Positions 12,030 to 24,315 of a stretch of 64,000 bases of DNA are shown piece after piece; position 1 is the first letter of the stretch; every line of letters starts with the position of its first letter. The stretch is from Moringa oleifera (taxonomy: Eukaryota; Streptophyta; Magnoliopsida; Brassicales; Moringaceae): contig JAJFZO010000394.1 of the NCBI GenBank assembly GCA_021397835.1, forward strand, positions 124,001-188,000. Reading direction: 5' to 3'. The position numbers and the translations under genes are program-made. The notes under the pieces were generated by a model. It was not told the origin of the DNA and did no database searches. It worked only from the letters and a program-made list of their open reading frames with translations.

Positions 12030-13148
12030 GCATTGATGGTCCAAAGCAAAGGGATAATTACTGGTAGGGTAGGGTGGACGGATGAATTGCTGCAACAAAG
12101 GGCTAAATCTTAATGGATCATGGTAGCAAGGCCACTCTGCCAGTTACAATATCATGTCATGTATTTAAGTCACCTATAAAGGATTCTACTAGCCACTCAA
12201 TGGGAACCATGCTTTAAGGTGACCTGCAAGTCTCTTCCATCGCATAGGCTTAGCCAACTACACGTGCCTTTGAGGTAAAGGCCCCCAATGTAAGTTACCA
12301 ATACAATGATAGGCACATGCATCACTTTCAGTCTGGATTCTTACTTGGAGGCATTCAGTCATAATCCAACACATAGTAGGTTACACTTTCATGGTTTGTA
12401 TTGATATTGGAAATTAGAATCAAACGAGCTTTTACCCTTCTGTCCCACATGAGATTTCTATTCTCAGTGAGCACATCTTAGGACACCTATATTATCTTTT
12501 AACATAGTGCCTCCCCTAGCCAAACTTCCCACATGACAATACCTTTTATTTGGATTGCCCAGCTAAGGTTGGCCTTAGTTCTAAAAAAAAAAAGAGCAAT
12601 AGCTAGTCTCTAATTCACAAAATAAGTAAAATAATGTTAAAAGTAGTGGTTTCCACTAGTGTCTCAAGGGCTAAGGCTTGGTTTGTTGTCATAATCCATA
12701 TCGATCTGCACCTCAAGTTAATCAATGAATTGGCTCATGACCTTTCCACATCAGATTGAGGTCCATCATCGATCCCCATCCATTTCGCTTCTGACAAGTT
12801 TAAGCACTCATTGACTTTTTTTTCAAAGTCCTTTTCATCTTTCCCTTGTGGTAGCTATTCGTTGTCGCTTTCTTGCCCGTATTTAGCCTTGGATGGAATT
12901 TATTTGCTAATTGGGGCTGCATTCCTAAATAACTTGACTCATCGATAGTGGCTCTTAGTATGACAGGGACCGACCAAGGTAAAGCTTTCACCCTTTCTAA
13001 TACCTTTTTCCAAGGGACATTAGGACCTTATCTATCACTGAAAACACTTCTCTAGACTACAATTCAGGCACCATGGTTGCCCAACTTTTAAGCTAGGGCT
13101 TTCGTGGTTTATCATCATTACAAGGGGAAAGCTTGTAAGTTTCTTTCC
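12030..13148 (-). pseudogene. 25S rRNA pseudogene with large central deletion (unit B)
   Basis: On the minus strand this is plant 25S rRNA with most of its middle removed. The 3' part (12030-12665) carries recognisable plus-strand blocks 'agcaaggccactctgcca', 'gattctac', 'gtcataatcca', 'aatcaaacgagcttttacc' and 'aataagtaaaataatgtta'. The 5' part (12666-13148) carries 'aaagtccttttcatctttcc', 'gcccgtatttagccttggat', 'agactacaattcagg' and, at its end, 'cttgtaagtttctttcc', which lies very near the 25S 5' end. About 2 kb of 25S is missing at ~12665. At ~13148 the sequence joins 18S directly, so ITS2, 5.8S, ITS1 and the 18S 3' end are also gone. It cannot be functional. Confidence 0.85.
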
Positions 13149-14493
13149 CAACTAAGAACGACCATGCATCATTACCCATAGAATCAAGAAAGAGCTCTCA
13201 CTTATCAATCTTGACCATGTTTGGAACTAGTAAGTTTGCATAGAGTCAAATGAAGCTGCAAGCTTCACTCCTTGTGGTAGCCTTCCATTAATTCCTTTAA
13301 GTTTCAACCTTGCAACCATGCTCCTCCCAGAACCCAAAGACTTCAATTTCTCATAAGGTGCCTGTAGAGTTGTAAAAGTAACATTCGTTGATCCCTCATC
13401 GATATCATTTATGGCTAAGATTAGGATGGTATCTAATCGTCTCAACTTTTAGTCTTGATTATTGAAAACATCCTTAGCAAATGCTTTTTCAAGTGTTTGT
13501 CTTTCATAAACCCAAGAATTTCACCTTTAACTATGAAATACAAATGCTATCGACTATCTCTGTTAATAATTATGTCGATCGTGAAGGCCTACAAAATAAG
13601 ATCGAAATCCTGGATGTTATCCCATGCTAATGTATTTAAAGCGTACGCTTGCTTTTAGCACTCTAACTTCTTTAAAGTAGCAGCATCAAAGGCCTAACAT
13701 GTTTAATTAAGGCTGGGAATGCATCGCCAGAAGTAAGGTCAAGCCCACCGGTGACCACAAGTAGATGACCGACCTATCCTAAAGTCCAATCATGAGCTTT
13801 TTAACTGCAATAACTTAAATATATGCTATTAGAGCTGAAATTACCATGGCTATTAGCACCAAACTTGCCCTCTAATGGATCATCGTTAAGGGATTTAGAT
13901 TATACTTATTCCAATTACCAAAGTCGAAGAGCCTGATATTATTATTTATCATCACTACCTCCTTGTATCAAGATTGGGTAATTTGCAGACCTATTGCCTT
14001 CCTTGGATGTAGTAGTCATTTTTCGGGTTCCCTCTCTGAAATCAAACCCTAATTCTTCATCATCCATTACCACATATTAGGTGTCACATATTTGAGGTTT
14101 ATGATCAACATCTCATCATGTGATGGCATGAGTGACACTTAACTCATCAGCCAATTCTCTCCACACGCACACAATATCGAGCGTATTCAAAAGAAAACCT
14201 ACACACATGTGAATGAAAGAGTAAATAAGGGATATATTAACGATTATGGAAACCAATTTGAACCTTTTCATTCATGAAAATGAAAATTGAAACCCAAACA
14301 TGATAGCCCTTCCAAAGTTGGGGTTTGTTACACGTATTAGCTCTAAAATTACTATGATTATCCAAGTAGTATAACCATCAAGTAAACTACCACTAATTCA
14401 ATAAGCCATTCGTAGTTTCGTAGTTCAAATTAGTTCATATTTACACATGCATGGCTTAATTTTTGAGAAAAGCATATGACTATTGGCAAGATC
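13149..14493 (-). pseudogene. 18S rRNA pseudogene (unit B), lacking its 3' part and carrying an LTR fragment
   Basis: Minus-strand 18S rRNA begins inside the gene at 'caactaagaacgaccatgc' and runs toward the 5' end, which stops at about 14493 after 'tggcaagatc', just short of the mature 5' terminus. Recognisable plus-strand blocks include 'cccatgctaatgtatttaa' (~13620), 'gagctttttaactgcaata' (~13795), 'ggatttagattatacttat' (~13890) and 'ttcatatttacacatgcatg' (~14433). It is interrupted by an LTR fragment at 14082-14306. When 18S resumes, about 150 nt of it (roughly nt 190-340) is missing. It is fused on its left to the 25S 5' end. It is heavily substituted and non-functional. Confidence 0.88.
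14082..14306 (-). mobile_element. Gypsy LTR fragment inside 18S (unit B)
   Basis: Immediately after 18S sequence ending 'cacatattagg', the LTR begins with 'tgtcacata', the same boundary word and same 18S position as the LTRs at 4206 and 30700. It follows the LTR ('gatggcatgagtgacac', then 'aacccaaacatgatag' at its end) for about 225 bp. Then it stops and 18S resumes at 'cccttccaaag'. A deletion has removed the rest of the element together with adjoining 18S. Confidence 0.85.
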
Positions 14494-15655
14494 CTATGCC
14501 AATAAGGGCTAGAGTGTGCTGCAAGGCTCGTTAAGGCCAAAATTATCATGGTCATCATTAAAAATTGATGGGACATGGGAAAAATACTTTCACTTGGATA
14601 GGTAGAGATCGAGGCCACTCCTATCATAATAGTGTTCACATTAAATAGGATGATCAAGCACCCATGCACCAAAGCAGTCACATGCCAAAAAAAGTTATGC
14701 TCAAATCATGAGGCCCGAATAAGGTTTGCACTTAGGCCCATGAAGGACACTGTGCAAAGATAACTGAATCAAATCATTGAATTACATTTGTGAAAGTACA
14801 TAACACAAAGTCCTAATATCAACCAAAAATGCCAATAAAGGACTTGGGGTCAAGCTGAAGCAATGTTCTAGCCATCAGTTTGATGTGGGAGAATCGAGCT
14901 TGCCAACATGGATGATAGGATCACCATTCACAAATCACGCGTAGAAGTTGGCAATAATAGCACAAAATAAGCTACGAGTTGACGAGCAAAGGGACCATCG
15001 ATCATGTAGGTTGTCAAATGCCACCGTACCCAAGCTGCTAATTGTGAAAAGTTTTAATAGTAGGGGATGAGTTTTGGATAACAAAGGACATTAACAAGGC
15101 CTTAGTAGTAAGGGTGTCATGCCATATCTAGGCTGAGCGTATGACTTACTTGATGCTAAGGGCTAATGATCATGTCATTGATTATGATACATAAAAAGTG
15201 TACCTCAGTACGCTTGAGCGTTAGGATTAACCCTCATGTCCACTACCTAAAAGGGCTATAGCAAAGCACTCCATATGCTTAAAAATCTCTAAGTGGGTAA
15301 GTCCTTGGATAGCATCCATCGTCGTTAACTTCACCACCCATATTGTCGAGTTTCAATAGCGAAGGATGAGTTTTTGGTAGCAAGGGACATCGATGAGGCT
15401 TTAACAGCAGGGTCTCATGCCATGCCTCCACCTAAGTGTGTGGCTCGCTCAATTCTAAATATTGACAATTGTGTCCTTAATCATATTATGCAAAGTGTCT
15501 GCCTCAACACACTTGAGCGTTGGGATCGGCCCCTATGTCTATCACCTCAAGGGCCTTTAGTAAAGCACTATGTATGTCAAAAAATCCCAAAGCAGGTAAG
15601 CCCTCGTATAGGATGCATCATTGTTAACTTTGCTCCCTATATCATTGAGGTTTGA
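14494..15655 (-). other. 5' external transcribed spacer with two ~300-bp subrepeats (unit B)
   Basis: This lies upstream (on the minus strand) of the 18S 5' end and is conserved at 37090-38540 and 51836-52680, so I read it as 5'ETS. From about 15040 it holds two ~300-bp direct repeats, each opening with a 'gatagcgagggatgagtttt'-type word (near 15062 and 15360). Unit D has three copies and unit E one. There is no convincing coding sequence. Confidence 0.6.
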
Positions 15656-15824
15656 TAGTCTTATCTTTGCTTATTATCCCATAATTCAGATTGCTTAGTT
15701 TCCTATTTTTTAGCCTACTTCGTGGGCTATTGATCGAATTTGCCCAACATCGTTTACTATTTATCGCTCGATGGTGGTGGCCGTCAGCCATGCACCACTG
15801 ACTGTAGGGGTTAGGTGGCATTTC
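15656..15824 (-). other. ETS/IGS boundary region (unit B)
   Basis: A short AT-richer stretch ('tatcccataattcagattg', 'gcctacttcgtgggctat') is shared with 38541-38760 and 52680-52850. Position suggests it contains or borders the RNA polymerase I start. I could not find the usual plant start-site word (TATATA followed by purine and GGGG) on the minus strand, so no promoter is called. Confidence 0.4.
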
Positions 15825-17480
15825 ATCAAGCCCATGCCATGTGCGCCGGGTTCCCCATGCTTAGTGCTTGCCTATATGGGTGTGTAGGAAGGAGCATATT
15901 CGTCCATGAGCACCACAAAGTAGGTGAGCTACTCCTTCTAAAGAGTCTTAAAAGCAAATTAACTTCTAATAAGGGTTCAATATGTCTCAACCGTCATAAT
16001 AGGTCAAAATTATTATTTACAAGGACTTTTAAGCTAAAAATTTTCATAGATGTAGAGAACAATCGGATCTACAACAAAAAAAAAATCAAAATTTTCTAAG
16101 TATTCAATTTTTTTTAAAGAATTTTATATAGTGAAAAATTCAAAAAATATGAAAAATGGCTTGTGAATTGGAATGCTTCGAAGTTTGAGGGGCAAACTCT
16201 GAATGAGCTGCATGATTTATTTGAATCAATTTTTAGGCAATTCTATAACTGAAAGACCATCAATTCATAAAAAGTTCGTGACTAGGTATTACAGCGAACA
16301 AGTTGATGTAACGTTGCCTTTAGATGGCCTAAGATGCATGCATGCTGTCCTGCCTAAGGCACTTGCTACCACCCATGGCTGCCCTAAGAGTCCAATGCAA
16401 CTTGGGGCTATGGTTTGGTCTAGCAAGCTCATGTAATTAATACCCACAGCTTATGTGACTGCTCAAACGTGCTTATGGCTTGCTTACGTGAGGTACTCTT
16501 ATGCTACGTCAAGCTGGGCTATGCACCGATGTCATGCCTGCTGAGGACAACCATGGCTAGCCTCCCATACCTTTAAACGTAAAGATGAGAGGATGGCTTG
16601 TGTAGGGCGCTCTTGTCTTGGCTGGCGTGCGGCTGGGCTTTACACCCATCTTGTCACCATTAGGGGTAGCCATGGCTTGTCTCTCATAATAAGTGATGTG
16701 GGCGCTTATGTTATGCTCGTTCGGCACACGATCAAGGGACATAGCCACGATGAGCTAGCTTGCGTGAGGAGCTGTTGACTTGGCTTGCACCCCTTACGTC
16801 GCAACATGCTGCGTCTTACACCCATATCGTGCTTACTAGGGCAGCCGTGGCTTGCCTTCCTTGCCCTTGGTCTAGGACACGTGGCACTCATGGCATCCCC
16901 ACTGGGCACACAATAGAGGGATGTAGTAATGAGTTTCGCTAGTGTGCCCTGTGCTGTGACACATTGGGCCTTACACCCATGTCATGCCTCTTGAGGGAAA
17001 CTATGGCTTGTCTTTCGTGCCCTTGGACTTAGGGATGCGGCACTTGTTGCATGGTCTGTAGGCACATGATTGAGGGATATAGTAACGAGGGGTTGGCTCG
17101 CGTGAGGTGCCCCTAGTTTCACTGGCACACCCTATGCCATAGCACGCTGGGCCTTGCACCCATGCCATGGCTACTGAAGGCAATCATAACTTTCTTGTTG
17201 TGTCCTTATACTAGGCAAAGCAGTGATCATGGCACACTTGCTAGGCAGTAGCGATGAGAGGCGGGCTAATTTTGGGGGGCTTTGGGCTTGGCTTGCGTGC
17301 CTTGTGCCCATGTGGTGCCTTTGGGAAGGAACCGTGGCTTGCCTCCTTTGCCTTTTGACTAGGCAACGTGATGCCCGTAGCACACCTGTTAGGCCTTATG
17401 CCTATGTTGTGCCTACTGGGGGCAGTCATAGCTTGCTTTTTATACCTTTGGAAATTGTGCTTATGGTACACTTGCTAGGC
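15825..17480 (-). repeat. IGS with one AT-rich module and ~180-bp monomers (unit C)
   Basis: Starts with a short GC-richer piece, then an AT-rich module (about 15925-16290), then a linker ('cctttagatggcctaag'), then about six tandem ~180-bp monomers to 17480. It directly precedes the 25S 3' flank, as in units B and F. Short open frames on both strands here are repeat by-products. Confidence 0.7.
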
Positions 17481-17669
17481 ACATACTCAAGGGACATGGC
17501 AAAGAGGGACAATTTCATTTTTATTTTTTCGGAGTAACACTTGGTTCCCTAAGCCCACTAGATATTTTTCCAAGTGTTTTCCCCTGTGATTCTCATTCTC
17601 TACAAGACTAAAAGACTTGCCTCTTTTCCAATTGTCTTTATTTCGATGGTCAAGTTCAAAGCTCATTGC
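17481..17669 (-). other. 25S 3' flank with conserved stem-loop (unit C)
   Basis: The conserved segment between IGS monomers and 25S contains an inverted repeat with 8-bp arms, acacttgg (17537-17544) and ccaagtgt (17570-17577), separated by 25 bases. The same arms are 7 bp at 54371-54410 and 6 bp at 11901-11938. Position immediately beyond the 25S 3' end suggests a 3'-end processing or termination role for the ancestral pre-rRNA; this is inference. Confidence 0.5.
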
Positions 17670-18793
17670 ATTAATGGTCGAAAACAAAAGGACAATTCTT
17701 ATTTTGGCAGGGGGGGGGGGGAAGGGGGAGGATGAGTCATAATGACAAAGAGCTGAATCTCAAGTGATCATGACAGCATGGCCACTTTGCCACATATAAT
17801 ACCTTATCGCATATTTAAATCCTCTTGATAGGATTCTACCTACTACTTAATAGGAATCATACTTCAAGGTAGCTTGTAAGGGGTTAAGAGGCCCTACTGT
17901 AGGTCGGTAATTGAGTGACAAGCACATGCACTGCTTCTAGTCTGAATCTTAAGTTAAAGATGTTGAGTCAAAACCCAACGCATGGTAACTTCATACCATT
18001 ATCTTTTTAACCAAGGGTAATGACCAATTGTGTGAATCAATAGTTCCTCTCATACTAGGTTGAATATTATCCTAATGCAGGCATTAGTAGGGTAAAACTA
18101 ACCTATCTCATGACAGTCCAAACCCAGCTCACATTCTTTACTGGTGGGTGAAAAATCCAATACTTGTTGAATTCTATTTCATAATGATAGGAAAAGCCCA
18201 TATAAAAGGATCAAAAAGCAACGTCACTATGAACTCTTAGCTGCTAGAAGCTAGTTATCCTTGCAGTAACTTTTGTAACACCTCTAGCTTCAAATTTTGA
18301 AGGTCTAAAGGATCAATAAGCCACTTTTTCATGGTTCGTATTCGTACTATAGATCAAAATCTAATGAGCCTTTGCTTTTTGTTCCACACAAGATTTATGT
18401 TCTTGTTGATCTTATGGTAGGAAACTTGCGATATCTTTTAACAGATGTGCTGCTCTAGCTAAACTTCACACTTGATAATGTTTTCTACCTAGATTGCCAG
18501 CCAAGGCCAGCTTTGGGTCCAAAAAGAGGGGTGATGTCCCACCTTCTATTCATAAAATAAGTAAAATAACATTAAAGGTGATCCTATTTCATTTTCACAA
18601 TTTTTGACTCCCAGTTATTTTACCCCTTTCAAGTCATTTCATAAAGTTGAAACTAGAGTCAACTTCAACAGGGTCCTTTTTCCTCGTTGATTTTGCCAAG
18701 CTTGTTCCCTTAGCTAGGGTTTCACTAGATAGTAGACACGAACAGTAAGAATCTTGTTAATCTTTTCATGCGTGTCGCTAATTAAATGACGAA

Positions 18794-18824
<31 letters not shown>

Positions 18825-20397
18825 TTCCCACCAATTACTCACATTTGGTTGAATTTCTTCACGTTGACATTCAAAGCACTCGGTAGAAATCACATTACGT
18901 GAACATCCACAAAGACCATCACAATGCTTTGGTTTAATTAAACTATAGGATTCCTCTTATCTTTACTTGTTTTGAGCTAAATGTTCGATGGCCTTGGAAG
19001 GAACCAATCCTAGTTTGTTCCCCAGCCAGCTCATGGCAACCCATTTTAACCCCGAGAGCAGCTTAAGTTGTTCATCGAGAACCAACGGGTTCGAGATTAA
19101 GACCTCTATGCCTAGCCCTTAGAGCTAATCCTTTTCCCAAGGTTACAGATCCATTTTGTCAACATTCTTTGCCTACATTACTCCATTGACTGGTGGTTGT
19201 TCACCTTGGAGACTTGATGTAGTTATGAGTAAGACCAAGCATAGGAGGCATTTGACCCTTTGAATTTTCAAGGGCTATTGAAGTGTACCGAAAAATACGC
19301 GACATGCAGTGATCTTTCAGCCACTGGACCTTACCTTTGGTTGAGCCATTTATAGGATGGGCAAGTTGTTAAATAGAAAATATAACTCTTCTCGAGGCTC
19401 TTGTTGACGTCTTCGGACTCCATAATGTTACCATTAACTGCCATGTCTCGGTTTTGAAATTTTAATCAAATTACCTTTTGAACCTTGCGCTATGACATTA
19501 TTTGATGGGCTTCCTCCGTCCTTTACGATTGATTAATCCATGTGCAGAGTGCCGTTCACATGGAACCTTTCCTTTTTTTAGCCATCAAAGTTCTTCTTTG
19601 AATTTTTGCTACTACCACTAAGGTCTACACCGATGGTTGCTTTGCCAAGGTTCATGGCTTAGGTTTTGTAGCAACCACTATGCCATCCTGCTCATTAAAA
19701 CTTGGCCTTTGCCCCAATAGCCTGGCATAGGTCGCATGCTTTAGCGCCATCCATTTTTAGGGCTAGTTAATTTAGCAAGTGAGTTGTTACACATTCTTTA
19801 GTGAATTTCAACTTCTATGACCACCATCTTACTATCTTAATCGACCAACAACCCTTATGAGTTCCAAGTTAATGCATAGTTGGGCATCATAACTAAACTT
19901 TTAGTTCATCCCACGAAGCTAGTTCTGTTACCAAAAATAGCCCACTTGACATTCTCAATTCCATAGGGCGGCTTAACAAAGCAGCTGCCCCATCCTACCT
20001 ATTTAAAGTATGAAAAAAGGTCAATGGCATTATGCCACCAATGCCTATAATCATTGGCTTGACCAGATAGAACTCGTATTTGAGGTTTAGCTATCCTGAG
20101 GGAAACTTCGAAAGAAATGAGTTGCTAGACGATTCGATTAGTCTTTCATCTCTATACCTGAATCAAACGAATGATTTACACATTAATCTTGCTGCAGGAC
20201 TGAACTAAAGTTTCCTCTAGCTTTGCCCTACTCAGGCATAGGTCACCATTTTTTAGGTCCCAATGGGCATGCTCAAACTTGAGCCAATTAGTTTCCTTGC
20301 ATGTTATATAATTACACGCCTGTGTGACTCGCCTACATGTTAGACTCCTTAGTCTACGTTTCAAGATGGTTCGAATGAGGAGCCCTTAGTTGCTTGA
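17670..20397 (-). pseudogene. 25S rRNA pseudogene, long 3' part (unit C)
   Basis: The longest 25S remnant here covers about 2.7 of 3.4 kb from the 3' end inward. Plus-strand landmarks in order are 'gaccaattgtgtgaatcaa' (~18030), 'gggtaaaactaacctatctc' (~18090), 'acctctagcttcaaat' (~18280), 'gggtccaaaaagagggg' (~18514), 'gctaccttaagagagtcata' (~18802), 'cagatccattttgtcaac' (~19146), 'ccgttcacatggaacc' (~19550), 'cttaatcgaccaacaaccc' (~19835), 'cctatttaaagtatg' (~19995) and 'gtttcaagatgg' (~20358). It ends about 640 nt short of the 25S 5' end, where it joins IGS. A run of 12 G lies at 17710-17721. There is no following ITS, 5.8S or 18S. Many transitions make it non-functional. Confidence 0.92.
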
Positions 20398-23300
20398 GTA
20401 TGTTGGCGCAATGTTTCTTCTTGATGGACTAAAGTGCATGCACGCTACCCTACCCAGTGCACTTCAAGCCATCCATGGCTACCTAGAGAGTCCAACACAA
20501 CTTGGGGCCATGGTCTGTCCTAGCTAGCCCATGTAATCAACACCCACAGCATGAGCGATGCCTCACACCTTTCTTGTGGCTTGCTCGCATAAGGCACTTT
20601 TATTATGGTTGGCATGCCTTGTGCTATAGCACATTGTGCATTGTGCCCATGCCCTACAAGTTGAAGATAGTCATGGTCAACCTCTTGTGCCCTTGTACCA
20701 GGTGATGCAGTGCTCATGGCATGCTCGTTGAGCACACGATCGAGGGACGTAGTGATGAGGGGCTGCCTTGTGTGAGGCTTTTTTAGCTTAGGTGGCACGC
20801 CTCGTGCTACAGTGTGCTAGGCCTTATGCCCATTCCATGTGCACTAGATTTCCCACCACAATGTCTATGCATGGCCTATGACTGTCAACCAAGCAGGTGA
20901 GCTCCTTGCCCCTAAAAAGTCTTAAATGAAAATTCACTTCTAATAGGAGGAAACATCAATATGTTTAAGCAAGCATAATAGATCTAAAAAATATTTACAA
21001 GAAGTTTTGAAATAAAATTTTACATAGATGTGGAGAATTATCAGGTCTACCAACCCAAAATATTTTTGAATTTTTTAAGCATCCAATTTTGTTTATGAAT
21101 TTTATACAGCTAAAAATTAAAAAAATATATGAAAAAAAGTTAATGAGTCAGAATGCTTGTAAATTTAAAGGGTAGACTCCTAATGAATTCCATAATTTAT
21201 TTGAGTCATTTCAAGAGTAATTCAATATTCAAAAGACTGACAATTGAAAGAAAGTTTGCAACTAAGCATTTGGGCTAGCATGTTAGTGTAGTGTTGCCTT
21301 TAAATGGCCTAGGGTGCATGCATGCTACCCTACATTATACACCTACAGCCACCCATGACTGTTCTGGGAGCCCATTAAAGCTTGAGACTGTGGTCTTGCC
21401 TAATGGGCCATGTATTCAACACCCACAACACCTTTAATGGCTCACAGCAAGCTTGCATCTTACTTGCATGGGGCGCTAGTTACTCGGTTGGTGTGCCTTA
21501 TGGTACAACACACTGGGGTTTATGCTCAGGCCATGCCTGCTAGGGGTAGCCATGGCAAGCTTCCCATGCCCTTGGACTAGGCAATATAGAGCTCATGGCA
21601 TGCTCGCTGGGCAAATGATCGAGGGATGGAGCAATGAGCAACTAGCTCGCGTGGGGCTCTCTAAGCTTGGTTGGCATGCCTTACATAATTGCATGTTAGT
21701 TTGCACGCTTTATGCCTCCACATGTTAAGCCTTGCACCTATGCCATGGGCGTTGGGTTTGCCATGCCTCAGGCCTACCCATATGAATGAGCAAAAGGAAG
21801 CAAGCATGGCCCATGAGCACCTACCAAGCTAATAAGCTCCTTCCCTTTAAAGAGTGTTAAATGACAATTCACTTTCGGCAAAAAGAAACATTAATATGCT
21901 AAGGCTATCATAATGGGTCAAAAAATTATTTACAAGAACTTAATAACTGAAATTTTCTATTGATGTAGACAATAATCAGATCTATCAACACTAAAAATTT
22001 AAAAATTTTCTAAGCATGCAATTTTTTTTAAGAATCTTATGCACCTAAAATTTTTTTAAAAAAAATCATAAAAAAGCCCATGAGCCGAAATGCTCTTAAA
22101 TCTAAGGGATATACTTCCAATGAATTGAATGATTTATTTGTAATTTTTGGAGTAGTTCAACAATCCAAAGACTATTAATTCACAAAAAGTTCGTAACTTA
22201 GCATTGCAACTAACACGATGCAACGTTGCCTCTTGATGGCCCAAGGTTCAAGCATACTACCCTGTTTAGTGGCCTAGCAGCCATCCATAACTGCCCTAAG
22301 AGTCTCGCAAAGCTTAGGGCCATGGTCAAGCCTAATGGGCCCATTTAATCAACATCCGTAGCATTTTATGACATCGCACAGTGTGCTTGTAGCTCATTTT
22401 CGTGGGGCGTTCTTGGTTGGCGTGACTTATGCTATAACATACTAGGCATCGCGGTTATGCCTTGCCTTGGGGGTAGCGATGGCTAGCCTCTCATACCCTT
22501 AGACCAGGCATCATTGCACTTGTGGCATGCTCCTTGACACATGATACAAGGACATAATGACAAGGAGCTGGCTCGTGTGGGGATCTCTTGGCTTGGCTGG
22601 TGTGCCTTATGTCACGGCACGCTAGGCCTTATGCCTGTGCCATGTGCGCTGGGTTTCCCACACCCAGTGCCTGCCCTTATGGGCAGGCAGGAGGGAACCA
22701 TGCAAGGCCCATGAACGCCAACCAAGCAGGTGAGCTTCTCCATCCTAAAGAGTCTTAAATGAAAATTCACTTCTGAAGGAAGAAACATCAATGTATTTAA
22801 GTCGTTGTAATGATTGAAAAAATTTATTTACAAGGAGTTTTGAGCTAAAATTTTGTACAGATGTACAGAATAATCAAATCTACGAAGTAAAAAATTTCAA
22901 AATTTTTTGAGCATGAAATTTGTTTTTTTATGAATTTTATATAGCCAAAAATTTAAAAAATATGAAAAATTGCTCGTGAGTTAGAATGCTTACAACTTTG
23001 AGGGGCAGACGCCTAATGAATTGCATGATTTATTTGAATGATTCTTATAGTAAGTCAATAATCAAAAGACCATCAATTCATAAAAAGTTCACAACTAGTC
23101 ATTGTGGCTAGCACACTGGTGCAACGTTGCCTCTAGATAGCCTAGGATGCATGCATCCTGCCTTGCTTAGTGCACCTACAGCCACCCATAGTTGCCTTGA
23201 GAGTCTAGCATGGCTTAAGGCCAACGTTTGGCATAGCTAGCCCATGTAATCAATACCCACAGCGCGTGCAATGCCTTACAGTGTGCTTTCAGCTTTCTTG

Positions 23301-24315
23301 CATAGGGTGCCGATAGCTTGGCTGGGACGCCTTGCGCTACAGCAAGCTGGGCCTTACGGCTATGCCTTGCCTTCTAGGAGTCACAATGGCTGGGACCTCG
23401 TGCCATTGGACTATACGACACAATGCTCATGGCATGCTCACTTGACAAGTAATTTGGGGACATAACAATAAGGGGCTGGTTCGCATGGGGCTCTCTTGGC
23501 ATGGCTGGAGCGCTTTTTGGGGTAGTTTGCTTGGCCTTGCACCTATGCCATGTGCACCAGGTTTCCCACGCCCAATGCTTACCCATGTAGATGGGTACGT
23601 AGGAGCACGTATGGTCCATGAATAACCACCAAGCAGGTGAGCTTCTCCCCTATGAAAAGTCATAAATGAAAATTCACTTACGAGAAGAAGAAATATCAAA
23701 ATGTCTAAGTTGTCACAGTAAGTCTAAAAAATTATTTGCAAGGAGTTCTAATGAAAAATTTTGTATGAATGTAAAGAATAATCAGATCTACAAAGCAAAA
23801 AATTTCAAAATTTTTTAAGTGTCAAATTTTTTTATGAATTTTATACAGCTGAGAACTAAAAAAAAATCATGAAAAATAGCTCGTAAGTCAGAATGCTCCC
23901 AAATTTAAGGGGTACACTCTTAAAAAATGCATTATTTATTTGAATGATTTTCGGAGTAAGTCAATAATCAAAAGACTATCAATTCACAAAAAGTTTTCAA
24001 GTGGGCATTATGGCTAGCATGTTTGTGCACTTTTTTTCCTTTAGATGGCCTAAGGGGCATGTATCATGCCTAGCCTAGTGCATCTACAGCACTCATGGCT
24101 GGCCTGAGAGTCTGGCATAGCTTTAAGCCATGACCTAGCCTAGCTAGCCCATGTAATCGACAACCATACCACGTGCGATGCCTCATCGTGTGCTTGTGGC
24201 TTGCTTATGTGGGGCGATCATAGCTTGGTCGGCGTGCCTTGTGCAATAGCACACTAGGCCTTATGCTTATGCTTGACCTTCTGGGGGTAGCCATAACCAG
24301 CCTCTCGTGCCCTTG
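20398..24315 (-). repeat. Higher-order ~0.9-kb IGS repeat array
   Basis: Four consecutive composite repeats. The AT-module start word ('taaatgaaaattcact' or variants) falls at about 20923, 21857, 22755 and 23662, giving spacings near 935, 898 and 907 bp. Each composite has a linker of ~190 bp (with 'gcatgcatgct' and 'cacccatg' words), one to two ~180-bp monomers, and a ~370-bp AT-rich module. The left edge is fused to 25S at 20398 and the right edge is cut at 24315 by AT-rich sequence. No gene is seen. Confidence 0.75.

Noticed and set aside
17223..17537. Overlapping open frames on both strands (up to 104 codons)
   Set aside because: They are formed by ~180-bp IGS monomers, which tend to stay open over one repeat; no domain is recognisable.
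17710..17721. Run of 12 G as a G-quadruplex element
   Set aside because: Other 25S copies have only short G runs here, so it looks like a homopolymer expansion in one pseudogene, or an assembly error.
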